Positions 1 through 6,367 of a stretch of 17,632 nucleotides of DNA are shown piece after piece. The notes under the pieces are model-generated. The model saw only the letters and a list, made by a program, of their open reading frames with translations, was not told the origin of the DNA and did not search any database. Numbering within the stretch: position 1 is the stretch's first letter; the number at the start of each line of letters is the position of its first letter. Origin of the DNA: Geodermatophilaceae bacterium (GTDB lineage Bacteria; Actinomycetota; Actinomycetes; Mycobacteriales; Geodermatophilaceae); NCBI GenBank assembly GCA_013814015.1, contig JACCQS010000299.1:1-17632 (forward strand). The letters are read 5' to 3'. The translations under genes and the position numbers were made by a program.

Positions 1-936
1 GTCCCCCGCACTCCCGCCCTGAACAAACTTGGCCGGCGGCAACTGCGGCGGGTTGGTGAAGATCGGCCACCGTCGGTTGTAGAGATTGAAGATCGGGTGG
101 ACCGACACGAGATCTGCGTGCGCGTCGTAATAGGTGTCCAGGGTTCCGACATCGCGCCAGTACCCCTTGTCCCGTTCGGTCTCACCGGGAACGGTGTTGT
201 CCTTGAAGTCATAGACCCGAGCCGCCCCGGAGGAGGTCAGCATCGGGATGATGCTGGCGCCCATGTCGTGCAGCGAGTTCTCGTCGGCGGCGTCGGCTCG
301 TAGGGCATCGAGCAGGGCGTCGGTGGTGAAGACGTAGTTGCCCATCGACGCGAAGACCTCGTCCGGGCTGTCCGGCAGGCCGGGCGGATCGGCCGGTTTC
401 TCCAGGAAATGCTCGATCCGACCGTCGGTGTCGGTGTCGATCACCCCGAATTGGGATGCCTCCGAGCGCGGCACACGGATCCCGGCGACCGTCACACCAG
501 CGCCGGTGTCGATGTGCTGTTGCACCATCTGACGCGGGTCCATCCGGTAGACGTGGTCAGCGCCGAAGACGACGACGTGATCCGGGGCGTCGTCGTAGAC
601 CAGGTTGAGACTCTGAAAGATGGCGTCTGCGCTTCCGGTGAACCAGCGCGGCCCGAGCCGTTGTTGGGCGGGCACCGGCGTCACATAGCTGCCGAGCAAG
701 GTGGACATCCGCCAGGTAGTCGTGATGTGCCGGTCCAGGGAGTGGCTCTTGTACTGGGTGAGAACGCACAACCGCAGATAGCCGCCGTTGACCAGATTGG
801 ACAAGACGAAGTCGACCAGCCGGTAGCTGCCACCGAAGGGCACGGCCGGCTTGGCTCGGTCCTCGGTCAGCGGCCACAATCGCTTGCCTTCGCCACCCGC
901 GAGCACGATGCCCAGGACGCGCGAATCACCAGCCAT
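1..936 (-). CDS. glgC: glucose-1-phosphate adenylyltransferase, C-terminus beyond window
   Basis: ADP-glucose pyrophosphorylase makes ADP-glucose from glucose-1-phosphate and ATP, the committed step of bacterial alpha-glucan synthesis in the cytosol. The frame starts with ATG at 936-934 and stays open to base 1, giving 312 residues; full-length members have about 405, so the C-terminal left-handed beta-helix domain is mostly missing. The nucleotidyltransferase signature GGEGKRLWPLT is at residues 14-24. The KPAVPFGG segment, FGADHVYRMD (metal-binding Asp) and FLEKP follow in the expected order. It is divergent from glgM/glgA, the same arrangement as M. tuberculosis Rv1213/Rv1212c. A -10-like TAGGTT (949-944, minus strand) ends 7 bases before the ATG and no Shine-Dalgarno sequence is visible, so the transcript may be leaderless. 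The family assignment is secure; the truncation is only the window edge. Confidence 0.96.
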   Translation of the reverse strand, partial: MAGDSRVLGIVLAGGEGKRLWPLTEDRAKPAVPFGGSYRLVDFVLSNLVNGGYLRLCVLTQYKSHSLDRHITTTWRMSTLLGSYVTPVPAQQRLGPRWFTGSADAIFQSLNLVYDDAPDHVVVFGADHVYRMDPRQMVQQHIDTGAGVTVAGIRVPRSEASQFGVIDTDTDGRIEHFLEKPADPPGLPDSPDEVFASMGNYVFTTDALLDALRADAADENSLHDMGASIIPMLTSSGAARVYDFKDNTVPGETERDKGYWRDVGTLDTYYDAHADLVSVHPIFNLYNRRWPIFTNPPQLPPAKFVQGGSAGD

Positions 937-976
937 AGCGCCGAACCTAGTGCGACCGGGTTTAGGGTCGGCAGCC
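937..976. promoter_or_regulatory. divergent glgC/glgM promoter, both apparently leaderless
   Basis: Only 40 bp separate the two start codons. On the minus strand TAGGTT (949-944) lies 7 bases before the glgC ATG. On the plus strand TAGGGT (963-968) lies 8 bases before the glgM GTG. Both fit the actinobacterial TANNNT -10 box, and at this spacing +1 would fall on or next to the start codon. No purine-rich ribosome binding site precedes either gene and no convincing -35 box is seen. The two back-to-back promoters would share a 13-bp core. This is inference from spacing only. Confidence 0.5.
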
Positions 977-2143
977 GTGCGAGTCGGGATTCTGACCAGA
1001 GAGTTCCCGCCGGATGTCTACGGCGGCGCCGGGGTGCATGTCGAGCACCTCGTGGCCGCGCTGCGCACTGCTCGCGACGTCGGGGTGGACGTCCACTGCT
1101 TCGGCGCCCCTCGCGCGGCGGCCCGTGCCCACGAAGTCCCAGCGGAGCTCGCCTCGGCCAACTCCGCCGTCCAGGCCCTCGGCGTCGACCTGTCCATCGT
1201 CGATGCCGTTGCCGGCTGCGACGTCCTGCACTCCCACACGTGGTACGCCAACTTCGCCGGCCATCTCGGCTCGATGCTGTACGGCGTTGCGCACATCGTC
1301 ACCGCTCACTCACTGGAACCGCGCCGGCCGTGGAAGGCAGAACAGCTCGGCGGCGGCTACCGCATCTCCTCCTACGTCGAGCGCTCGGCGTACGAGGCGG
1401 CGACCGCCGTGATCGCCGTGAGCGAGGGTATGCGCGCGGACATCCTCGACTGCTATCCCGAGCTCGACCCGGGCAAGGTGCAGGTGATCTACAACGGCGT
1501 CGATGCCCGGGCCTACTCGCCGACCCAGGACATCACCACGCTGATCGAGCGCGGCATCGACCCGGAGCGGCCGTACGTGGTTTTCGTCGGCCGGATCACC
1601 CGACAGAAGGGCGTGATCCACCTCGTCAACGCAGCCCGTGCGCTGCCACCGGAGGCGCAACTGGTCCTCTGTGCCGGAGCTGCGGACACCCCGGAACTCG
1701 GTGCCGAGGTGGCTGCCGGCATCGCCAGTCTGCAGCGGGAGCGAACCGGCGTGGTGTGGATCGAGAAGATGTTGCCGCGTGCGCAGGTGGTCAGCCTGCT
1801 CAGCCATGCGACGGTCTTCTGCTGCCCGTCGGTGTACGAACCGCTGGGCATCGTCAATCTCGAGGCCAGTGCGTGCGCAACGGCGGTGGTGGCCAGCGAC
1901 GTGGGCGGGATCCCGGAGGTCGTCGCGGACGGGCTGACCGGCCTGCTGGTGCATTACGACGCCGGGGATCCGGGCGGCTTCGAGGCCGGTCTGGCTGCGC
2001 GGCTGACCGAATTGCTGGGCGACCCGAAAAGGGCTGCGGCCATGGGTGCTGCCGGGCGCGAACGGGTGGTCAAAGAGTTCGGTTGGCCGGCGATCGCCGT
2101 ACGTACCGCGCAGGTGTACGCGGCGGCATACGAGAAGGCGTGA
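977..2143 (+). CDS. glgM: GT-B glycosyltransferase, GlgM/GlgA-type (alpha-maltose-1-phosphate or glycogen synthase)
   Basis: A 388-residue GT4 glycosyltransferase that uses ADP-glucose. The mycobacterial counterpart Rv1212c, similar in length (387 residues from memory), was first called GlgA and later shown to transfer glucose from ADP-glucose to glucose-1-phosphate, forming alpha-maltose-1-phosphate for the GlgE pathway. The N-terminal Rossmann domain opens with VGILTREFPPDVYGGAGVHV (residues 3-22), including the glycine-rich acceptor loop. HSHTWY and HSLEP follow. The C-terminal domain has VGRITRQKG (R206 and K211 in the donor site) and the EX7E motif of retaining GT4 enzymes in YEPLGIVNLEA (E288, E296). 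The frame is open upstream to 851, but GTG at 977 gives the family's usual N-terminus and sits behind a -10 box. Whether it makes maltose-1-phosphate or elongates glycogen cannot be read from sequence. Confidence 0.93.
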   Translation: MRVGILTREFPPDVYGGAGVHVEHLVAALRTARDVGVDVHCFGAPRAAARAHEVPAELASANSAVQALGVDLSIVDAVAGCDVLHSHTWYANFAGHLGSMLYGVAHIVTAHSLEPRRPWKAEQLGGGYRISSYVERSAYEAATAVIAVSEGMRADILDCYPELDPGKVQVIYNGVDARAYSPTQDITTLIERGIDPERPYVVFVGRITRQKGVIHLVNAARALPPEAQLVLCAGAADTPELGAEVAAGIASLQRERTGVVWIEKMLPRAQVVSLLSHATVFCCPSVYEPLGIVNLEASACATAVVASDVGGIPEVVADGLTGLLVHYDAGDPGGFEAGLAARLTELLGDPKRAAAMGAAGRERVVKEFGWPAIAVRTAQVYAAAYEKA

Positions 2144-2178
2144 GACCCTGGGTGATCATGAGGGTCAGCGACCCAGGG
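2144..2178 (+). other. overlapping inverted repeats downstream of glgM
   Basis: Three pairings compete for the same bases directly after the glgM stop: GACCCT (2144-2149) with AGGGTC (2161-2166); CCCTGGGT (2146-2153) with ACCCAGGG (2171-2178); and GGGTC (2162-2166) with GACCC (2170-2174). They cannot all form at once. No T-tract follows, so this is not a classic intrinsic terminator. It lies 13 bases upstream of the Shine-Dalgarno sequence of the next gene. Confidence 0.45.
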
Positions 2179-2201
2179 GCACCAACTGCAGAGAGGCGAG
2201 T

Positions 2202-2435
2202 GTGAACGTGGGCACCTTCGACAACCTCAAGGGCAAGGTCAGCGATCTTGTTGACCAGCACAGCGACAAGATCGAAACCGGCATGAACAAGGCCGGCGAA
2301 TTCGTCGACGGCAAGACCGGCGGCAAGCACAGCGACAAGATCGAAACTGGCAAGGACAAGCTGCGCGGTGCTCTCGACGGCCTGGATGGCAAGAACGACG
2401 ACTTTCCGGACACCCCGCCCGCCTCAGCGCGCTGA
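2202..2435 (+). CDS. small Rv0909/MT0933-type putative antitoxin
   Basis: A 77-residue, highly charged, lysine-rich protein without membrane segment or signal. Its pattern GTFDNLKGKVSDLVDQHSDK, then ETGMNKAGEFVDGKTGGK, matches the MT0933-type antitoxin family (Rv0909 in M. tuberculosis), whose members share a KAGDFVDEKTGGK-like core. CsbD-like stress proteins are a weaker alternative. GTG at 2202 is chosen because GAGAGG (2191-2196) lies 5 bases upstream; a second GTG at 2208 is possible. The octapeptide HSDKIETG occurs twice, 23 residues apart, so the gene carries an internal duplication. No toxin gene is adjacent: the next gene downstream is DUF3117 on the other strand. The toxin role is therefore doubtful here; many genomes carry solitary copies. 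It is transcribed toward a strong terminator. Confidence 0.75.
   Translation: MNVGTFDNLKGKVSDLVDQHSDKIETGMNKAGEFVDGKTGGKHSDKIETGKDKLRGALDGLDGKNDDFPDTPPASAR
2257..2347 (+). repeat. direct repeat inside the antitoxin-like gene
   Basis: The same 22 bases occur at 2257-2278 and 2326-2347, exactly 69 bp (23 codons) apart and in frame. Each encodes the core of QHSDKIETG or KHSDKIETG. Near-identity at the DNA level, including wobble positions, suggests a recent duplication or gene conversion. Confidence 0.8.
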
Positions 2436-2499
2436 GCTGACTCCCTTGACCACTGCGCCCGGTGCGCTGAGCGCTGCTGGTCGGCGCGACCGCTGACAG

Positions 2500-2550
2500 C
2501 GAAAGGCCCCGGTCGGCGCAGTTCGCGCCTTCCGGGGCCTTTCGTCTTCG
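2500..2550. terminator. bidirectional intrinsic terminator
   Basis: Perfect 13-bp arms CGAAAGGCCCCGG (2500-2512) and CCGGGGCCTTTCG (2532-2544) flank a 19-base loop. A T-rich run (TTTCGTCTT) is on the plus side and A-rich sequence on the other. It lies between the convergent antitoxin-like gene and the DUF3117 gene and can serve both. Confidence 0.85.
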
Positions 2551-2567
2551 GAAGCGAGTTTCGAGAG

Positions 2568-2735
2568 TCAGCCAGTGGCGCCCTTGAGGGCCTCTGACAG
2601 TGCGGTGGCCTCGTCCGGCGACATCTCGACGACCAACCTGCCGCCGCCTTCGAGCGGTACGCGCATCACGATGCCGCGTCCCTCTTTGGTGACCTCGAGC
2701 GGACCCTCGCCGGTCCGCGGTTTCATGGCCGCCAT
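2568..2735 (-). CDS. DUF3117 family small protein (Rv1211-like)
   Basis: A 55-residue soluble protein of unknown function, conserved across actinomycetes; the mycobacterial homologue is Rv1211, next to tagA and glgA. The sequence MAAMKPRTGEGPLEVTKEGR, then GIVMRVPLEGGGRLVVEMSP, fits the family closely, and the C-terminal DEATALSEAL forms a short amphipathic helix. The start is firm: AAAGGAGG (2748-2741, minus strand) lies 5 bases before the ATG at 2735. Upstream extension of the frame to 2846 is unlikely because it would pass through this ribosome binding site. It is the only small gene here with a textbook Shine-Dalgarno sequence, suggesting strong translation. Confidence 0.9.
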   Translation of the reverse strand: MAAMKPRTGEGPLEVTKEGRGIVMRVPLEGGGRLVVEMSPDEATALSEALKGATG

Positions 2736-2785
2736 GCGTGCCTCCTTTGCCCAGCCGTTCCCGCGGGGTGTGATCCGACGCGGGG

Positions 2786-2831
2786 CGGCTACCTTGTGGC
2801 TTGACTGTTGACCACTATCTTCCCGTATCGG
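2786..2831. promoter_or_regulatory. possible promoters between DUF3117 gene and crotonase
   Basis: The 198-bp gap 2736-2933 is the largest in the window. On the plus strand TTGACT (2801-2806) and TATCGG (2826-2831) could form a weak -35/-10 pair with a 19-bp spacer, about 100 bases upstream of the crotonase. On the minus strand TGGTCA (2814-2809) and TAGCCG (2791-2786) are 17 bp apart, upstream of the DUF3117 gene. Both matches are poor. Confidence 0.25.
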
Positions 2832-2933
2832 GGCGCGAGGACACATCGCGGGGCTTCCCAGCCCGCGTGGTTGGGGTCAGACAGGTCGCGCTGCAGTGTG
2901 GCGCGTATCAGTGAGGCGACCATTCCGGAGGCG

Positions 2934-3728
2934 ATGTTGAGCGGGTCCGTACGAGTGGATCGCGACGGTGCGGTCGCGACCGTCACGCTGGACCGTCTGC
3001 AGGCGATGAACGCGCTCGACAACGCCACCAAGGTGGACTTGCGCGACCGGCTGCACGAACTCGGGGCTGACGAGTCGGTACGAGCTGTGGTGCTCACCGG
3101 AGCCGGGGACCGTGCGTTCTGCACGGGCCAGGACCTCAAGGAGCACATTGCCCTGCTGCAGGCCGAGGATCCGGCACCGCTGTCGACGGTGACCGAGCAC
3201 TACAACCCGATCGTGCTGGCCCTCGCGACGATGCCGAAACCGGTGATCGCTGCGGTCAACGGGATGGCGGCCGGTGCGGGCGCGTCGCTTGCTTTCGCGG
3301 CGGACTTCCGGGTTGCCGCCGCTCGTGCGGTCTTCTTGCTCGCCTTCGCCCGGATCGGGCTCTCGGTGGACACCGGATCCTCGTGGACGCTGCCGCGCCT
3401 GGTCGGCCATGCCAAGGCCACCGAACTGGCAATGCTGGCCGAGCCGATCTCCGCCGCGGATGCGCTGGCCATCGGACTGGTCACCGAGGTCGTTACGGAC
3501 GAGGAGTTGGCCGGCCGCGCCGCGGCTCTGGCTCAACGGCTGGCTTCCGGACCGACGGTCGCGTACGGCGCGATCAAGGCGGCCCTGCATCATTCGGCCG
3601 GGGTGGATCTGCCGACTGCGCTGACCCGGGAGGGAGAGCTGATGGCCGCCACCGGCGCCTCCCAGGACCACAAGGACGCCGTCGCCGCGTTCGTGGCCAA
3701 GGAGCAGGCCACCTTCTCCGGCCGCTGA
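2934..3728 (+). CDS. enoyl-CoA hydratase/isomerase (crotonase) family, PaaG-like
   Basis: A 264-residue crotonase-fold protein acting on an acyl-CoA thioester in the cytosol; the substrate is unknown. The CoA-binding and oxyanion-hole segments are present: NALDNAT near residue 26, GAGDRAFCTGQDL (56-68) and KPVIAAVNGMAAGAGASLAF (102-121). The two catalytic glutamates of classical enoyl-CoA hydratase (Glu144 and Glu164 of the rat enzyme) align with S118 and F138, so simple hydratase chemistry is unlikely. Instead IGLSVDTGSSWTLPRLVG (141-158) places D146 where PaaG-type isomerases carry their catalytic Asp. A ring-1,2-epoxyphenylacetyl-CoA isomerase or related isomerase is therefore more plausible. 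No other phenylacetate genes are nearby. The ATG at 2934 has GGAGG at 2927-2931, only 2 bases away; the frame is open upstream to 2808 but that part is not family-like. Confidence 0.88.
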   Translation: MLSGSVRVDRDGAVATVTLDRLQAMNALDNATKVDLRDRLHELGADESVRAVVLTGAGDRAFCTGQDLKEHIALLQAEDPAPLSTVTEHYNPIVLALATMPKPVIAAVNGMAAGAGASLAFAADFRVAAARAVFLLAFARIGLSVDTGSSWTLPRLVGHAKATELAMLAEPISAADALAIGLVTEVVTDEELAGRAAALAQRLASGPTVAYGAIKAALHHSAGVDLPTALTREGELMAATGASQDHKDAVAAFVAKEQATFSGR

Positions 3729-3737
3729 CCGCCCCCC

Positions 3738-3793
3738 ATTCGACTCAGGGCGCCCCTGAGTCGAATCTTTCGACTCAGGGGCGCCCTGAGTCG
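3738..3793. repeat. double-palindrome element, intergenic copy
   Basis: Two near-perfect hairpins in tandem. Unit 1 has 13-bp arms ATTCGACTCAGGG (3738-3750) and CCCTGAGTCGAAT (3754-3766) around a 3-base loop. Unit 2 has 10-bp arms CGACTCAGGG (3771-3780) and CCCTGAGTCG (3784-3793), also with a 3-base loop. The core 3745-3792 aligns without gaps to 6400-6447 (42 of 48 bases identical). It lies between the convergent crotonase and ggt genes and could also act as a terminator, although no T-tract follows. Confidence 0.85.
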
Positions 3794-3796
3794 GTA

Positions 3797-3812
3797 GGTC
3801 GACCGGTCGACC
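3797..3812. repeat. perfect 16-bp palindrome
   Basis: GGTCGACCGGTCGACC equals its own reverse complement and is internally a doubled GGTCGACC. It directly follows the double-palindrome element and ends 7 bp short of the ggt stop codon. It may be part of the same element or an independent protein-binding site. Confidence 0.6.
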
Positions 3813-3818
3813 TCGAGG

Positions 3819-5348
3819 TCAGGCTGGGCTGATCCGAGTGGCGCCGGCTCGGCGGGGGTCGGCAGCAGCGTGCAGTCCAGTGTCCGGTTCCCACCATGCG
3901 GCCCCGACGCCGCCGAAGTACATCGACTGGGCGGGGAACTCCCGTACCGGCATCCCCAGGACGCCGACGACCAGGTCCTGCTCCACGTCGACATGCGTCT
4001 CGTCCGCGTTCACCCGGACATGCGCCCGAGGATCGGCGATGGCCTGCTCGAGTGGGCGACCGCCGTGCATGTGTCCGGCCAGGACCTGGGCCAGCGCCGT
4101 GCTGATCCGATCCGCGCCCGGTGTGCCGATCGCCAGAACCGCCCCGTCGGCTCGAGTCGCCACAGAGGGGGCCATGTTGGACAGCAGCCGGGCACCGGGG
4201 GGAAGTGAGTGCAGGCCACTGCGGTTGAGTTCAGGTTCGCCGAGGCAGTTGTTCTGCCAGATCCCGGTTCCGGGTGTCATCACACCGGACCCGTAGCCGG
4301 CCGAGACGGTGATCGCGCAGGCCACGCCGTCATCGCCGGCGACCGAGACGTGCGCCGTACTCGGGGAACTCATCGCAGCGAGGTCGCGCCGGTCGACCAT
4401 CTGCATCAGCGCCCGCGCTGCGGCAACCCGGTCCGGAGCCGCCTCGAAATGGTTGATCCGATAGCTCAGGACTGCCTCCTGGACGGCCACCAGCTGCGCC
4501 ACGTCCTGGACCGTCCAGTCCCCCTTCGGACGGCCGGACAGCAACGCCAACATCGCCGTGAGCGTCACCCCACCGATCGCCGGGGCCGGGTTGGTGGCCA
4601 GCTGCCACCGGCCGTGTTCAGAGCTCAACGCCGGCCGCAGCACCGCCTGGTACTCGGCGAGGTCTCGGGTGCCCAGCAGTCCGCCGTTGGCGTCCATGTC
4701 GCTGGTGATCAGCTCGGCAAGGCGACCGCGATAGAACGTCTCGACGCCGTGGCTGGCCAGCATCTCCAGAGATCCGACCAGAGCCGGGATCCGGACCAGA
4801 TCGTCGGGGCCTAGCAATTGCCCGCTCGGATCATGGAGCGCGGCATGGCTGTCGGGCTGCCAGCCGAACGCGCTCTCGTGGACGAACTCCAGATACTGCC
4901 GGGCAGACGCGCCCAACGGGAATCCGGTTCGCGCGGCCGCGACTGCCGGGCCCAACAGGTCCGACCAGTCGCGCTGTCCCGATCGGGCATGCGCCAGGGC
5001 AAGTGCTGCCAACGCACCCGGTGTGGCCACCGAGCCGTGCCCGACGGTCATCGTCACACCGCCGCCGTATCCGCTATGGACTACGTGGACACCCCCGGCG
5101 AACCACGATTGCGGGCGATCACGGCCGGGCATCTCGACGCCGCCGTCGATGGTCACGGGCTCCTCACCGGGAAGGCTGACCGTGACGTACCCACCGGCCG
5201 ACAGCGACACCATGCCTGGCTCGGTGACCATGGTGGTCACGGCGGCCGCGATCGCGGCATCCACCGTGTTTCCGCCGCCGGCCGCGACGTCCACTCCGGC
5301 GCGGGCGGCCAAGGCGTTGGGAGCCGCCACGGCGACACGAACGACCAC
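3819..5348 (-). CDS. ggt: gamma-glutamyltransferase family N-terminal nucleophile hydrolase
   Basis: A 509-residue member of the gamma-glutamyltranspeptidase family, which cleaves gamma-glutamyl amides such as glutathione and matures by autocleavage before a threonine. The predicted nucleophile is T331 in PSTAHVSV (329-336; classical enzymes have TTH), giving a heavy chain of about 330 and a light chain of 179 residues. Family elements are GGNTVDAAIAAA (25-36), EPGMVSLSAGGY (43-54), LLSNMAPSV (388-396; compare PLSSMSPT) and IGTPGADRI (407-415). No signal peptide is seen, whereas typical enzymes are exported, so it may be cytosolic. The GTG start follows the tag stop by 9 bases, suggesting co-transcription as the last gene of the cluster. 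In an organism expected to make mycothiol rather than glutathione, the natural substrate is open; a relative with another gamma-glutamyl or amide substrate is possible. Confidence 0.9.
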   Translation of the reverse strand: MVVRVAVAAPNALAARAGVDVAAGGGNTVDAAIAAAVTTMVTEPGMVSLSAGGYVTVSLPGEEPVTIDGGVEMPGRDRPQSWFAGGVHVVHSGYGGGVTMTVGHGSVATPGALAALALAHARSGQRDWSDLLGPAVAAARTGFPLGASARQYLEFVHESAFGWQPDSHAALHDPSGQLLGPDDLVRIPALVGSLEMLASHGVETFYRGRLAELITSDMDANGGLLGTRDLAEYQAVLRPALSSEHGRWQLATNPAPAIGGVTLTAMLALLSGRPKGDWTVQDVAQLVAVQEAVLSYRINHFEAAPDRVAAARALMQMVDRRDLAAMSSPSTAHVSVAGDDGVACAITVSAGYGSGVMTPGTGIWQNNCLGEPELNRSGLHSLPPGARLLSNMAPSVATRADGAVLAIGTPGADRISTALAQVLAGHMHGGRPLEQAIADPRAHVRVNADETHVDVEQDLVVGVLGMPVREFPAQSMYFGGVGAAWWEPDTGLHAAADPRRAGATRISPA

Positions 5349-5357
5349 GCGCGGACG

Positions 5358-5915
5358 CTACCGCCCGGCTCGCCAGCAGTCGGCCACGTGATCGTCGACC
5401 ATGCCGGTGGCCTGCATCAAGGCGTAGGCCGTCGTCGGACCGACGAATGCGAAACCCCGACGTTTGAGCTCCTTCGCCATGGCCACCGACTCCGAGCTGG
5501 TGGCCGGTACGTCGGCCGAGCTCGCCGGTCTGGCCACCTTCCCCTCGGGCGCGAAACTCCAGAGCAACTCCGAGAGCCCGTTCGGCAGTTCGCGCGCGGC
5601 ACGGGCGTTGCCGATCGTGGCATGGATCTTGGCTCGGTTCCGAACGATTCCGGCGTCGGTCATGAGTCTGGCGACATCGGAATCGTCGAAGCCGGCCACG
5701 TCGGCGATCACGAAGCGCGAGAATGCGGTACGAAACGCCTCTCGCTTTCGCAGGATCGTCAGCCAGGACAACCCGGACTGGAACGCCTCCAGCGACACCC
5801 GCTCGAACAGTGCATCGTCGCCGCGCAACTCGACCCCCCACTCCGTGTCGTGGTAGGTCAGGTAGTCGGCCGTGGACCCCGCCCAGGCGCATCGCAGCCG
5901 GACGTCACCGCTCAC
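5358..5915 (-). CDS. tag: DNA-3-methyladenine glycosylase I
   Basis: A 185-residue base-excision repair enzyme that removes 3-methyladenine from alkylated DNA. The four zinc ligands of the Tag family are in place: C9 (RCAWAG), H22 (YHDTEWG), H176 and C180 (DDHVADCW). The catalytic-pocket segment FERVSLEAFQSGLSW includes E43 and W51, matching Glu38 and Trp46 of the E. coli enzyme. The GTG start at 5915 overlaps the stop of the SRPBCC gene in the sequence GTGA, a 4-bp coupling overlap that decides the start; the open frame further upstream to 6299 is antisense-like noise. The M. tuberculosis homologue is tagA (Rv1210), adjacent to Rv1209 and Rv1211, whose counterparts are also in this window. 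Confidence 0.95.
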   Translation of the reverse strand: MSGDVRLRCAWAGSTADYLTYHDTEWGVELRGDDALFERVSLEAFQSGLSWLTILRKREAFRTAFSRFVIADVAGFDDSDVARLMTDAGIVRNRAKIHATIGNARAARELPNGLSELLWSFAPEGKVARPASSADVPATSSESVAMAKELKRRGFAFVGPTTAYALMQATGMVDDHVADCWRAGR

Positions 5916-6367
5916 CGGGGATGCGTTGTGCGATAGGACGCGGCGAACGCGGCGAACCGGTTGACCGAGCGCTGGAGTCCCCAGCGGGTCAACGGCCTCA
6001 CCAACGGCCATCCCACTCGGCCGAGCAACCCGAATGGCAGCTCCAGGGCCTCGGTCCAGGCGAATCGAGACCCTCCGGGATGAGCGGTGACCTCGAAGAT
6101 CCCACGGCCTCGGATCAGTCGACCGGTGTGTTCCATCGTGCAGCGTCGTGGCGGGTCCCACTCGGTGACCCGCATCCGGTCCCGTACGCCGAGCCGACCG
6201 ATCCCGGTCAGCGCCTCGATCTCGGTCCCCAGTCCGCTGCGCGCCGCGGAGATTCGGCGCACCCGGGTGGCCAGGATCCATTCGCCCTGGCGTTCCCAAT
6301 CGGTGATGGCCGCCCAGGTCTGTTCCGTCGGAGCGTCGACGTCGACACTGACCACGACCTCAGGCAT
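5912..6367 (-). CDS. SRPBCC/polyketide-cyclase-like ligand-binding protein
   Basis: A 151-residue single-domain START-like (SRPBCC) protein. Typical signs are the first strand VVVSVDVDAPTEQTWAAITD, W30-containing GEWILATRV, the alternating beta-strand middle with DRMRVTEWDPPRRCTMEHTG, and the long C-terminal helix ending in SVNRFAAFAASYR. Such proteins bind hydrophobic ligands or act as cyclases; no catalytic residue points to a reaction. The ATG at 6367 shares ATGCCTGA with the stop of the upstream gene (8-bp overlap) and has GGGAG 7 bases upstream. An in-frame ATG at 6382 is an alternative. The stop overlaps the tag start. Its leader coincides with the 48-bp double-palindrome element. The Rv0910 toxin of M. 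tuberculosis is also SRPBCC, but this protein does not resemble it beyond the fold. Confidence 0.82.
   Translation of the reverse strand: MPEVVVSVDVDAPTEQTWAAITDWERQGEWILATRVRRISAARSGLGTEIEALTGIGRLGVRDRMRVTEWDPPRRCTMEHTGRLIRGRGIFEVTAHPGGSRFAWTEALELPFGLLGRVGWPLVRPLTRWGLQRSVNRFAAFAASYRTTHPR

Noticed and set aside
409..2205. A long plus-strand open frame (598 codons) through glgC and glgM
   Set aside because: It is antisense to glgC and out of frame with glgM; the translation is Arg/Gly/Ala-rich without domain motifs, as expected from shadow frames in GC-rich DNA.
2877..3671. A minus-strand open frame of 264 codons opposite the crotonase
   Set aside because: Composition is low-complexity and there are no motifs; the plus-strand frame carries the full crotonase signature.
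3738..3793. A plain intrinsic terminator between crotonase and ggt
   Set aside because: There is no T-tract on either side, and the same double structure occurs inside a coding region at 6400-6447, so termination alone does not explain it.
4818..5936. A plus-strand open frame of 372 codons over ggt and tag
   Set aside because: It is antisense to two well-supported genes and has no recognisable domain.
5912..6367. SRPBCC protein as the toxin partner of the Rv0909-like protein
   Set aside because: It lies 4 kb away on the other strand in another operon, and the sequence does not resemble Rv0910 beyond the general fold.
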